NCBI RefSeq assembly: GCF_023243045.1
Contig: NZ_JALKFX010000023.1
Span: 1-64,000 of the forward strand
Direction: 5' to 3'
DNA: 64,000 bases
From: Frankia sp. AgB32
Lineage (GTDB): Bacteria; Actinomycetota; Actinomycetes; Frankiales; Frankiaceae
Shown here: piece by piece, positions 17,115-25,190 of the stretch
Layout: each line of letters opens with the position of its first letter
Position numbering within the stretch: position 1 is the stretch's first letter
The notes under the pieces: model-generated
Databases searched by the model: none
Seen by the model: only the letters and a program-made list of their open reading frames with translations
What the model was told of the DNA's origin: nothing
Position numbers and translations under genes: made by a program

Positions 17115-18008
17115 ATGGCGATCGTGCTCGGACCGAACCAGTTCGGGAAGGCGGAGATCCGGCTGGTGCACGTGGACCGGTCAGGCCCGGTCCACCACAT
17201 CACCGATCTGAACGTGTCGACCGCGCTTCGTGGCGACTTCGCCGCCGCGCACCTGACCGGCGACAACGCCCACATCCTCACCACCGATGCGCAGAAGCAC
17301 ACCGTCTACGCCTTCGCCCGGGAGCACGGGATTGGCCAGATCGAGGACTTCGGGCTGCGCCTCGGCCGGCACTTTGTCAGCTCCTTTCCGTGGATTGACG
17401 GCGCCCGCGTCGAGGTCGAGCAGTACAACTGGGATCGGATCATCGTCGACGGGGCGCCGCACGATCACGCATTCAGTCGGGCCGGTGGGGAAAAGCGCAC
17501 GACCGTCGTCACGCTGGCCGGGGACGCCGCATTCGTCGTTTCCGGGATCGCCGATCTCGTCGTGCTCAAGTCAACCGGTTCGGAGTTCTGGGGATTTCCG
17601 CGCGATCGGTACACCACCCTCGCCGAGACCACCGACCGCATCCTCGCCACCGAGGTCACGGCGCGCTGGCGCTACGCGGCGGCCGAACTCGATTTCGGCG
17701 CACTTTTCGGCGAGGTCCGAGAACAGCTCGTGAGCACCTTCGCCCGGGTGCACAGCCTGGCCCTGCAACAGACCCTCTACCAGATGGGCGAGGCCGCGCT
17801 GACCGCCTGCCCGCAGGTCGCCGAGATCCGGATGTCGATGCCGAACAAGCACCATTTCCTGGTCGACCTCAGCCCGTTCGGCCTGGACAACCCGGACGTC
17901 GTCTACCAGGTGCCGGACCGGCCGTACGGCCGGATCGAGGCCGCGGTCCTGCGCGACGACGCCCCCGACGCGGGTCCGAGCTGGCTGGCCGTCCCCGGCT
18001 TCTGCTGA
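17115..18008 (+). CDS. Urate oxidase (uricase), 297 aa
   Basis: Cofactor-free oxidase that converts urate to 5-hydroxyisourate in purine catabolism. The N-terminus NQFGKAEIRLVHV includes the catalytic lysine region, TTDAQKHTVYAFA supplies the catalytic threonine region, and VLKSTGSEFWGFPRD is the strongly conserved substrate-binding block. The C-terminus contains NKHHFLVDLSPFGLDNPD-like uricase sequence. Two tandem T-fold domains fill the 297 residues, a normal length. ATG at 17115 is preceded by AGGGAGG. No other ureide-pathway gene (hydrolase, decarboxylase, allantoinase) is adjacent, so later steps must be encoded elsewhere or be spontaneous. Confidence 0.96.
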   Translation: MAIVLGPNQFGKAEIRLVHVDRSGPVHHITDLNVSTALRGDFAAAHLTGDNAHILTTDAQKHTVYAFAREHGIGQIEDFGLRLGRHFVSSFPWIDGARVEVEQYNWDRIIVDGAPHDHAFSRAGGEKRTTVVTLAGDAAFVVSGIADLVVLKSTGSEFWGFPRDRYTTLAETTDRILATEVTARWRYAAAELDFGALFGEVREQLVSTFARVHSLALQQTLYQMGEAALTACPQVAEIRMSMPNKHHFLVDLSPFGLDNPDVVYQVPDRPYGRIEAAVLRDDAPDAGPSWLAVPGFC

Positions 18009-18434
18009 CGCGGCCCGGACGCGGACAGCCTGTCCGGCCCCCCGTCCTGGCCACCCCGACCGGGGGCGCCCGACCGGGGGCGCCCGACACGGGAGGTGGC
18101 CGGCGCGGAGGTCGGCCGACACGGGAGGTGGCCGGCGCGGAAGGCGGCGAACCGCACGAGCCGGGCCCGGTCAGCGGGCGGACAGTGCCCCGTCCACGAA
18201 CGTCCACGGGTACGCGGCCCACCGCCACAGGCCTGAAACGACCGTACGTAGTCGACACCGACCCAGATGATCATGTGGCGGGTGCGTCGTGGTCGCTCTG
18301 TACGGACAGTCCGGACGGCGAACCGTACAGAGGCGCCACTGCGGGGTACCCAACTCGCATATCGGGCGAGACGGGCACGCGAGCCCGTCGCGGTCGATGA
18401 CCGGGCCGCTCGGCATTCGATCGTGGACGGCGCA
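18009..18434. repeat. Intergenic region with two families of short direct repeats
   Basis: Convergent intergenic space of 426 nt. GACCGGGGGCGCCC occurs twice in tandem (18058-18071, 18072-18085), and GACACGGGAGGTGGCCGGCGCGGA occurs twice 32 nt apart (18086-18109 and 18118-18141). No gene is supported. The repeats may act in transcription stop between convergent genes or be slippage products. Confidence 0.6.
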
Positions 18435-19334
18435 TCAGGCGCGCTGGAGCGCCAGCCTGTCGCCGGGGGCGAGTCCCAGCGCGGCGGCCGCGTCGCCGTC
18501 ACGCACAGCGAGCGCAGCCATACCGGCCGCGTCGGCGTAGAGCAGCGGCTCGCCGGGTGCCACCGAGGCGAAGGTGACACCGACCGCGATCTCGATGCCC
18601 GCCGAGGGCAGGCCGCCCGACCTGGGCAGGCCGCCCGCCCCGCGTAGGCCGCCCGCGGGCGCGCGGTCCACCGCGGGCGGTTGCGGCCCGGTGTTGGCGA
18701 CGCCCGTCGATCCCGCCGGTGACAGCAGGGCCCGGGCCGGCGGGCTCAGGCCGACCTCGCCGAGATGCGCCGCGGACGCCGCGAGCTGGACGTTGCCGAA
18801 GATGTCTACGAGCACCACCTCGGTCTCGAGCGCGCCGTCCGGGCGTCGGTGCACATACGGGCCGGGCAGGCGGACGAGCGTGGCGGGATCCAGGGGCGGG
18901 CCGAGAGCGGCCGGTTCGTCGCCGCGCGCGAGGCGCGCCGCGGCCGGGGCGAAGACGTCACGGCCGTGGAACGTCGCGGGCGTCCCGGCCGGCACGGGCA
19001 GGCTGACCGCGGTCCGGATCCCCCCGAGCCGCTCGGCGGCGTCGATGAGCAGGCCGTTGTCCGGTCCGACCAGGTCGCCACCGGCCGCCCGCAGCGCCAC
19101 CGCCCGCCGGGACGTGCCGACCCCGGGATCCACGACGGCGAGATGGACCCCGCGCGGCAGTGAGCCGACCGTCTGCGCGAGCACCGTCGCCGCCCGGCGC
19201 ACGTCGCCCGGCGGTACCAGATGGGTGACGTCGATGATCCGGGCGTCCGGCGCGGCGCACAGGATCACGCCGTGGCAGGCCGCGACGAACCCGTCCGCGA
19301 GACCGTAGTCCGTGGTGAAGCTGACGACGCTCAC
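18435..19334 (-). CDS. SAM hydrolase/adenosyltransferase, DUF62 family (299 aa)
   Basis: Family that attacks S-adenosylmethionine at C5' with hydroxide (SAM hydrolase) or, in special members, halide. Family marks: VSFTTDYGLADG at the N-terminus, VDPGVGTSRR, GPDNGLL, HGRDVFAPAAA and VLVDIFGN. Near the C-terminus a low-complexity insert made of GGL(R/P)-type repeats (about residues 225-245) interrupts the beta-barrel domain; it is unusual and may be a surface loop. The GTG at 19334 overlaps the stop of the DUF3099 gene (GTGA), so it is translationally coupled. The halide-binding loop of fluorinase/chlorinase is not recognised, so hydroxide is the likely nucleophile. Confidence 0.87.
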   Translation of the reverse strand: MSVVSFTTDYGLADGFVAACHGVILCAAPDARIIDVTHLVPPGDVRRAATVLAQTVGSLPRGVHLAVVDPGVGTSRRAVALRAAGGDLVGPDNGLLIDAAERLGGIRTAVSLPVPAGTPATFHGRDVFAPAAARLARGDEPAALGPPLDPATLVRLPGPYVHRRPDGALETEVVLVDIFGNVQLAASAAHLGEVGLSPPARALLSPAGSTGVANTGPQPPAVDRAPAGGLRGAGGLPRSGGLPSAGIEIAVGVTFASVAPGEPLLYADAAGMAALAVRDGDAAAALGLAPGDRLALQRA

Positions 19335-19840
19335 CACGCCGACGCGGAACCACCGACCGGGTCGGTACCGGCCGCACTGCCTGCTCCGGCTGCCCTGCCT
19401 GCTCCCGCCGCACTGCCCGCTCCCGCCGCACTGCCTGCTTCGGCCGGCCCGTCGGTGGTGTTCGACGTGGCCCGGCCGGGGGTGCCGTGGACCCAGCCCT
19501 CGTCGTCGACCCAGCCCTCGCTGTCGACGACGCTGTGCGGATCGGCGGTCAGCGCCGCGGGGGCCTGGGCCACCGCCTGCTGCGGGTCGAAGGTGACGGG
19601 TTGTTGGCGTTCGGGCGCCGGCCCGCCGTTCGCCGCGACGACGGCGATCCAGGGCATCACGACGGCGATCGCGACGGCGACGAACCGCAGCCAGCCGTGG
19701 AAGGCGACGACGGCGAGCACGAAGCACACCACCCGGAAGGCCATCGAGGCCAGGTAGCGCAGCTCCCGACGGTGGATGTCCGACTGTCGGGACCGGCTGG
19801 CAGACGTGATCAGCACTGTCCGCCGCCGCCTCGAAATCAC
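19331..19840 (-). CDS. DUF3099 membrane protein (169 aa)
   Basis: Actinobacterial DUF3099 protein. The core runs VLITSASRSRQSDIHRREL, then two closely spaced membrane helices (about 34-50 and 53-72). The C-terminal half is low complexity, with alternating Ala/Gly segments (GSAAGAG units) encoded by near-repeats at 19375-19440. Start at 19840 (GTG). Function of the family is unknown. It overlaps the SAM hydrolase start by 4 nt, an arrangement that suggests the two products are made in fixed ratio. Confidence 0.8.
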   Translation of the reverse strand: MISRRRRTVLITSASRSRQSDIHRRELRYLASMAFRVVCFVLAVVAFHGWLRFVAVAIAVVMPWIAVVAANGGPAPERQQPVTFDPQQAVAQAPAALTADPHSVVDSEGWVDDEGWVHGTPGRATSNTTDGPAEAGSAAGAGSAAGAGRAAGAGSAAGTDPVGGSASAW

Positions 19841-20127
19841 GCTCGCACCTCGCTGCTTCGCACCTGCCCGGTGGGATACCGGCGTCGGCGGGGCCGGCCG
19901 GGTGGCTGACCCGTCCCACCCGAACTCGCCTGTCTCCCAATATCCTCCTCGGTGGCCGACGGGGAAAACGACGTGCGCGGGGCGACACCGGCGCCGGCCG
20001 CTCGCGAGGTCCGGATGGCCCGGCCCGCGCGGCCCCCAACGGCCCTACACCAATCTGTGCGGGAACGTTCACGTATCGGTCGGCTGGTCGTCCGCGGGAC
20101 GGCTCTGTGCCCTGCCACCGTGCTCGT

Positions 20128-21519
20128 GTGCGCGTTGCCGTGATCACCGAATCGTTCCTCCCGCACGTCGACGGGGTGACGAACACGGTGTGCCGAGTCC
20201 TGGAACATCTCCGTGACCAGGGCCACGAGGCGATGGTCGTCGCCCCGGCCCCGGCACCGGCGGCCCGGCGCACCGCGCCCCGCGCGCACGCCGGCGCTCC
20301 GGTGCTGTGGGCGCCGTCGGCGCCGCTGCCCGGCTATCCGGCGTTCCGCTTCGCCGTCCCGTGGCCCGCCCTGACGGCGGCGCTGCGCGAGTTCGACCCG
20401 GACATCGTGCATCTGGCCGCGCCGGCGGGGCTCGGCGCCCAGGCGGTGCTGGCCGCGCGGCGCCTCGACGTGCCCAGCATCGCCGTTTATCAGACCGACA
20501 TCGCCGCCTTCGCCGCCCGCTACGGCCTGGCCACCGCGGAACGCACGATCTGGCACTGGCTGGCCACCGTGCACCGCCTCGCCGCCCGCACGCTCGCGCC
20601 GTCCTGGGACGCGGTCGACGCGCTGCTGCGCCAGGGGGTGCAGCGGGTCGCCCGCTGGAGCCGGGGCGTCGACACCGAACGCTTCCACCCGCGGCACCGC
20701 GACGACGAGCTGCGCCGCCAGCTGGCGCCGAACGGCGAGCTGCTCGTCGGCTACGTGGGCCGCCTCGCCCGGGAGAAGCGGGTGGAACTGCTCGGCGCGA
20801 TCCACGAGCTGCCCGGGACGCGGCTCGTCGTCGTCGGCGACGGGCCGTCGCGGGCGGCGCTCACCCGGTCGCTGCCGGGCGCGGCGTTCCTCGGGTTCCG
20901 CGGCGGGACGGAGCTCTCCGCCGCGGTCGCGAGCCTGGACATGTTCGTCCACACCGGGGTGCACGAGACGTTCTGCCAGGCGGCGCAGGAGGCGAAGGCC
21001 AGCGGGGTGCCGGTGGTCGCGCCGGCCGCCGGCGGACTGCTCGACGTCGTCGAGCACGGCGTCACCGGCCTGCACTACGCCCCCGGCAACGCGGTGGCGC
21101 TGCGGGCGCAGGTCGCGGACCTCGCCGCGGACGCACCTCGGCGGGAGGCGATGGGGCTGGCCGCGTACGAGTCGGTCGCCGGCTGCGGCTGGGGCGCGAT
21201 CGGCGACGAGCTGCTCGGCCACTACCGCGACGTGCTCGGCACCGGTGGTCGCGGCGGTCGCCGCCCCCGGTGGGCGCACGGCGCGTCCGGCCTGGCGGGC
21301 ACGGGGCCACAAGGCCCGCCGCCACGGTCCGCCCGCCCTGGCCCGGACGGGTGGCCGCGCGCCCGGTACGCGCCACGTGGCCACCACCCGGCGCCCCTAC
21401 GTTCCCCGGACTCGCCGGACTCGCCGGACTCGCCGGCCGGGGCAGCAACCGTGCGCGCGGGGGACACGCGCGCACCGGAACCGCTCCATGGGGACGCGGT
21501 CAACCGAGACAGCAGGTGA
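20128..21519 (+). CDS. GT4 glycosyltransferase, MgtA-like mannosyltransferase (463 aa)
   Basis: GT-B glycosyltransferase. RVAVITESFLPHVDGVTNTVCRVLEHL and GHEAMVVAP match the start of mycobacterial MgtA (Rv0557), which adds mannose from GDP-mannose to a glucuronosyl diacylglycerol. The donor-site segment GYVGRLAREKRVELL and the E-x7-E motif region (HTGVHETFCQAAQEAKASGVPVVAP) are intact. The last 80 residues are Pro/Arg/Ser-rich and include a 9-bp repeat (GGACTCGCC x4, near 21412-21440) giving SPD repeats. GTG at 20128 fits the family start; an upstream in-frame GTG at 20107 is possible. First of three linked + strand genes. Confidence 0.85.
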   Translation: MRVAVITESFLPHVDGVTNTVCRVLEHLRDQGHEAMVVAPAPAPAARRTAPRAHAGAPVLWAPSAPLPGYPAFRFAVPWPALTAALREFDPDIVHLAAPAGLGAQAVLAARRLDVPSIAVYQTDIAAFAARYGLATAERTIWHWLATVHRLAARTLAPSWDAVDALLRQGVQRVARWSRGVDTERFHPRHRDDELRRQLAPNGELLVGYVGRLAREKRVELLGAIHELPGTRLVVVGDGPSRAALTRSLPGAAFLGFRGGTELSAAVASLDMFVHTGVHETFCQAAQEAKASGVPVVAPAAGGLLDVVEHGVTGLHYAPGNAVALRAQVADLAADAPRREAMGLAAYESVAGCGWGAIGDELLGHYRDVLGTGGRGGRRPRWAHGASGLAGTGPQGPPPRSARPGPDGWPRARYAPRGHHPAPLRSPDSPDSPDSPAGAATVRAGDTRAPEPLHGDAVNRDSR

Positions 21520-21524
21520 TCAGC

Positions 21525-22832
21525 ATGAAGATCGTGCAGGCGGCGAACTTCGTCGCGCCCAACTCCGGCGGCATTCGGACCACGCTGCGCCATCTCGCGG
21601 CGGGATACGCGGCGGCCGGGCACGAGGTCGTCCAGATCGTGCCCGGGGACTGCGACGCGGTGGAGGAGACGCCGCACGCCCGCGTGCTGCGGGTGCGCGC
21701 GCCACGGCTACCCGGCACCGGCTACCGGATCATCGCCCAGCCGTGGCGGGTCGCGGCCCTGCTCGACCAGGAGACACCCGACCGCCTCGAGGTCCACGAC
21801 CGGGCCACGCTGGCGCCCCTCGGCCGGTGGGCGCACCGCCGCGGCGTGCCGTCGCTGGTCGTCAGCCACGAACGCCTCGACCGGCTCCTCGGCACCTGGA
21901 CGCCGCCGTCGCTGCGCGGCGTCCTGCCGGTCACCGCGACGGCGGACCGGGCGAACGCGGCACTGGCCCGTTCCTTCGGCACGGTGGTGACGACGACGGC
22001 GTGGGCCGCGGCCGAGTTCGTCCGGATCGCCACGCCGAACCTGCGTCACATCCCGCTCGGCGTCGAACTCGACGGGTTCCACCCGGACTTCCGCGACCGC
22101 ACGCTGCGGCGGGCCTTCGCCCGCGACCGGGAGACGCTGCTGGTCGTCACCAGCCGGCTCTCCCCGGAGAAGCGGGTCGACCTCGCCGTCGACGCCGTCG
22201 CCGAACTGGTCCGCCGCCGGGTGCCGGTGCGCCTGGTCATCGCCGGCGACGGGGCGGCCCGCGGGCGGCTGGAACGGCGCGCCGCCGGCCTGCCGGTGAC
22301 CTTCCTCGGCTTCGTCGCCGACCGTCGCCGCCTCGCCGGGCTGCTGGCCAGTGCCGACGTCGCGTTCGCCCCGGGCCCGGTGGAGACGTTCGGCCTGGCC
22401 GCCCTGGAGACACTGGCCAGCGGGACGCCGGTCGTCGCGCACCATGCCAGCGCGCTGGCCGAGTTGATGGTGCCCGGGGTGGGCCTGGTCGCCGCCGGCA
22501 GCGGCTTCACCTTCGCCGACGCCGCCGTGGAACTCCTCGACGTCACCCCGGCCGAACGGACCGCCCGGCGCGCCGCCGCCCGCGCCCGCGCGGAAGGCTT
22601 CACCTGGTCCGCCACCGTCGACGGCTTCCTCGCCTGCCACACCGACGCCCGCCGCCACAGCGACACCGGCCGCGATACCGAGACCCATCACACCGATACC
22701 GGATCCGACCACGCCGGTGCCGACGCCGACCACGTCCGCGTGGGCCAGCCGGGCCGGGTCAGGATCGGCGACGGGCGCACCGTCACCGGCGGCGGGCCTG
22801 GCGCCCTTCCGCCGGCGCCACTGGCCGCCTGA
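21525..22832 (+). CDS. GT4 glycosyltransferase (435 aa)
   Basis: Second GT-B enzyme of the cluster. The N-terminal acceptor domain begins MKIVQAANFVAPNSGGIRTTLRHLAAGY with a GGI(R) loop, and the C-terminal donor domain has SRLSPEKRVDLAVDAV, VIAGDG and the E-x7-E block PVETFGLAALETLASGTPVV. The tail (about 370-435) is rich in His/Asp/Thr and is probably disordered. ATG at 21525 has AGGTGATC just upstream, only six nt after the previous stop, so it is likely cotranscribed. Together with the first GT it could build a glycolipid or lipoglycan core; the exact sugar and acceptor are not evident. Confidence 0.85.
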   Translation: MKIVQAANFVAPNSGGIRTTLRHLAAGYAAAGHEVVQIVPGDCDAVEETPHARVLRVRAPRLPGTGYRIIAQPWRVAALLDQETPDRLEVHDRATLAPLGRWAHRRGVPSLVVSHERLDRLLGTWTPPSLRGVLPVTATADRANAALARSFGTVVTTTAWAAAEFVRIATPNLRHIPLGVELDGFHPDFRDRTLRRAFARDRETLLVVTSRLSPEKRVDLAVDAVAELVRRRVPVRLVIAGDGAARGRLERRAAGLPVTFLGFVADRRRLAGLLASADVAFAPGPVETFGLAALETLASGTPVVAHHASALAELMVPGVGLVAAGSGFTFADAAVELLDVTPAERTARRAAARARAEGFTWSATVDGFLACHTDARRHSDTGRDTETHHTDTGSDHAGADADHVRVGQPGRVRIGDGRTVTGGGPGALPPAPLAA

Positions 22833-22843
22833 GGCCAGTCGAC

Positions 22844-23668
22844 GTGGCCGCCGCATACCCAGCGCGGTTCGTCGCGCTGGGCGACAGCATCACCGTCGGG
22901 CTCGGCGACGGAGTGACGATGGGCCGGGAACGCCGCCACGACGCGCCGGCCCGCGGCTTCGCCGCCCGCCTCGTCGAGTGGCTCGGCCCACCCGGCGCCG
23001 TCGAGTACACCAACCTCGCCACGACCGGGGCCACCGCGCGGGCCGTGCGCACCCGCCAGCTACCCGTCGCGCTGACCCTCGCCCCGCAGGTCGCCACCGT
23101 GGTCGCCGGCATGAACGACGTGCTGAAACCGTCCTTCGATCCGCTGCGGCTACGCCAGGACCTGGTGTGGACGGTGGGCCGGCTGCGGGCGCAGGGTGCG
23201 ACGGTGGTGACCGCGACCATGCCCGACCCGGGCCGGCTGCTGCGGCTGCCGGGGCCGCTGGCGGGGCTGCTCGCCGACCGGGTGGAGCAGCTCAACGCGG
23301 CCGTGCACGCCACGGCGCGGACCGACCCGGGGGTGCTCGTCGTCGACCTCGCCCGCCATCCCGCGGTGCGCCGCCGGTCCACCTTCGACGTCGACCGGGT
23401 CCATCCCGGGCCGTACGGGCACCAGCTCATCGCGCAGGCGTTCGCGCACCGGCTGGCCGAGGCCGGGGTACCACCTGTCAGCACCCCGGCCTGGGTCGGG
23501 CATCCCGCGCCGCCCGAAAGTGAGGTCGCGGCGCCGGGGACGCTGCGGCACGGCTACTGGCTGCTCAGCGTCGGGGTGCCGTGGCTGGCCGGGCGGTGTC
23601 TGCCGAAGGGCGATCCCGGCCCGTCCGGGGCGGAAAACTGGCCCCGGAGTCTGCCCAGGCGCGCGTGA
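22844..23668 (+). CDS. SGNH/GDSL-type esterase (274 aa)
   Basis: SGNH-fold hydrolase. Block I ALGDSITVG has the nucleophile serine, TNLATTGATA the block II glycine, VVAGMNDVLKP the block III asparagine, and DRVHPGPYGHQL the catalytic Asp/His of block V. There is no signal peptide, so the enzyme is cytoplasmic. GTG at 22844 lies 11 nt after the previous stop. In this context it may acylate, deacylate or edit the glycolipid made by the two glycosyltransferases; that is inference. The gene ends overlapping the next start by 4 nt (GTGA). Confidence 0.87.
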   Translation: MAAAYPARFVALGDSITVGLGDGVTMGRERRHDAPARGFAARLVEWLGPPGAVEYTNLATTGATARAVRTRQLPVALTLAPQVATVVAGMNDVLKPSFDPLRLRQDLVWTVGRLRAQGATVVTATMPDPGRLLRLPGPLAGLLADRVEQLNAAVHATARTDPGVLVVDLARHPAVRRRSTFDVDRVHPGPYGHQLIAQAFAHRLAEAGVPPVSTPAWVGHPAPPESEVAAPGTLRHGYWLLSVGVPWLAGRCLPKGDPGPSGAENWPRSLPRRA

Positions 23669-24492
23669 GGCCGCCACGATTGCCTACCCTAGGCGATGTG
23701 CTTCCCGCCCTGTCAGCCTCGCCCCGGTCCGGCGTCCTCACCGGCTGGGGTAACGCGTGGCTCGCCGGGCTCGTCGGGCTCGACGATGTGATCACGCAGG
23801 TGCACCGCGCGCTCGGCGGTGCCCCCGCGCCGCACACCCTCGGCGACGAGCCGCTGGTCCTCGGCCTCGGCGCGCTGCGCGCGGCCGGCGCCGAGCGGCT
23901 ACGGCTGGTGCTGCCCATCCCGGGTGACGCCGCCGGCCTGCCCGGCCCCCCGGAGGTCAACCGGGATGCGATCACGGCAGGTGAGGCCGTCATCGTCGTC
24001 GGGCCGGTGCCGCCGCTGGCGCTCGTTCCCGGGGTGGTCGTGCACGGTCCGGCGGTGGAGGGCCGGCTGGAGTCGGTGCACTGGCGGGTGCTGTCCGCGG
24101 CCCGGACGCCGCCGCCGGGGGCGGGGCTGCGCGCGGCCGAGCACGAGCTCAGCGACGCCATCCGGACGACGACGGCCGCCCTGGTGCACCTCGACATCGC
24201 CAGCGCCCGCCCCGAGGTGATGGCGCTGCTGCGTGACCGCGGGGAGCCCGAGCCCGGTCCGGGCCTCGGGCCCGGCCATCCGCCGGGCGCCCACGCGCTG
24301 CTGGCCCGCGCGGAGCGGCTCTCGGCCCTGCTGGACCTGGCCGCGCGGGACGACGGCGCCGCGGTGACGGCCGTCGAGATCGCCCGCCGCACGGCGGCGC
24401 TGCGCGGCCTGTCGGCGGCGGTGCGGCACGCCTACGAGGCCGCCTACGACGCGTTCGACCCCAGTTACGCGACGGTCCGCCCGCCGCGCTGA
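23665..24492 (+). CDS. Conserved actinobacterial-type hypothetical protein (275 aa)
   Basis: Function not recognised. Start GTG at 23665 overlaps the stop of the SGNH hydrolase (GTGA), so it is probably part of the same operon. The protein has an alpha/beta-like N-terminal half (PLVLGLGALRAAGAERLRLVLPIPGD, AVIVVGPVPPLALVPG) and a helical C-terminal half (LDLAARDDGAAVTAVEIARRTAALRGLSAAVRHAYEAAYDAF). No signal peptide or membrane segment. A Gly/Pro stretch near 210-220 separates the halves. Confidence 0.7.
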   Translation: MRPPRLPTLGDVLPALSASPRSGVLTGWGNAWLAGLVGLDDVITQVHRALGGAPAPHTLGDEPLVLGLGALRAAGAERLRLVLPIPGDAAGLPGPPEVNRDAITAGEAVIVVGPVPPLALVPGVVVHGPAVEGRLESVHWRVLSAARTPPPGAGLRAAEHELSDAIRTTTAALVHLDIASARPEVMALLRDRGEPEPGPGLGPGHPPGAHALLARAERLSALLDLAARDDGAAVTAVEIARRTAALRGLSAAVRHAYEAAYDAFDPSYATVRPPR

Positions 24493-24586
24493 GCGACCGG
24501 GGGGCGCTGGTCCCGGCCCACGGATCGGCTGGGGCGGGGCGGTGGCCGTCAGCCCAGGCGGTGGCCGTTGGTTCAGGCGGGGGCCG

Positions 24587-25102
24587 TCAGTTCAGGCGGG
24601 GGCAGAAGTGGCCGCCGGGATCGTCCGGTCGCCCACACAGCACGCACGGCGGCCGGCCGGCGGCGACGACCGTGCGGGCCCGTTCGATGAACGCGCGGGC
24701 CTGCCGGATCGACAGGCCGACCCGCAGCGAGTCGAGCTCGTCCTCGCTGTCGGGCAGTCGGATCTCCCCCGGGGAGAGCCCCGCGGCCTCGACGAACACG
24801 CGGTGACCGTCCCAGGAGACGGTGAGCTGCCCCAGGTGGAAGTCCTCCTGGAAGGGCGCGTCCAGCGGGGCGAGGTCGATCTCGACGTCCGCCGCGGCCG
24901 GCAGGGCGATGCCCTGGGTCTGGCCGACCTGGCCGAGCAGCGTGTTCAGCCCGTCGGCGAGGGCCGAGACCTCCGTCTTCTCCAAACCCACCGTCACGAC
25001 CTGACCGCGGTCGGCGGCCTGCAGGAAGAAGTTCCGGTCGCCGGGCTGCCCCACGGTTCCCACCACGAACCGATCAGGGGATTCGAACACGTAGCGCTGC
25101 AT
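24587..25102 (-). CDS. DUF3090 family protein (171 aa)
   Basis: Conserved actinobacterial DUF3090 protein. It begins MQRYVFESPDRFVVGTVGQPGDRNFFLQA, contains VTVGLEKTEVSALAD, and ends with a zinc-ribbon-like tail CVLCGRPDDP...HFC, where cysteines could bind a metal. In other actinobacteria it is often linked with histidine-phosphatase genes; none is seen here. The start is the ATG at 25102 with GGAG upstream. Longer upstream readings add low-complexity sequence only. Between its stop and the previous gene, three imperfect 19-22-bp repeats of GGTGGCCGT...CAGGC lie at about 24540-24600. Confidence 0.9.
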   Translation of the reverse strand: MQRYVFESPDRFVVGTVGQPGDRNFFLQAADRGQVVTVGLEKTEVSALADGLNTLLGQVGQTQGIALPAAADVEIDLAPLDAPFQEDFHLGQLTVSWDGHRVFVEAAGLSPGEIRLPDSEDELDSLRVGLSIRQARAFIERARTVVAAGRPPCVLCGRPDDPGGHFCPRLN

Positions 25103-25190
25103 ATCTCCGATCGCTCCGTCACCCTTGTCCGCATCGTCCGGTCCTGGCTTCCCGCCAGGCGGGCTGGCTATGCCTGGCCATGCCTCTCCA

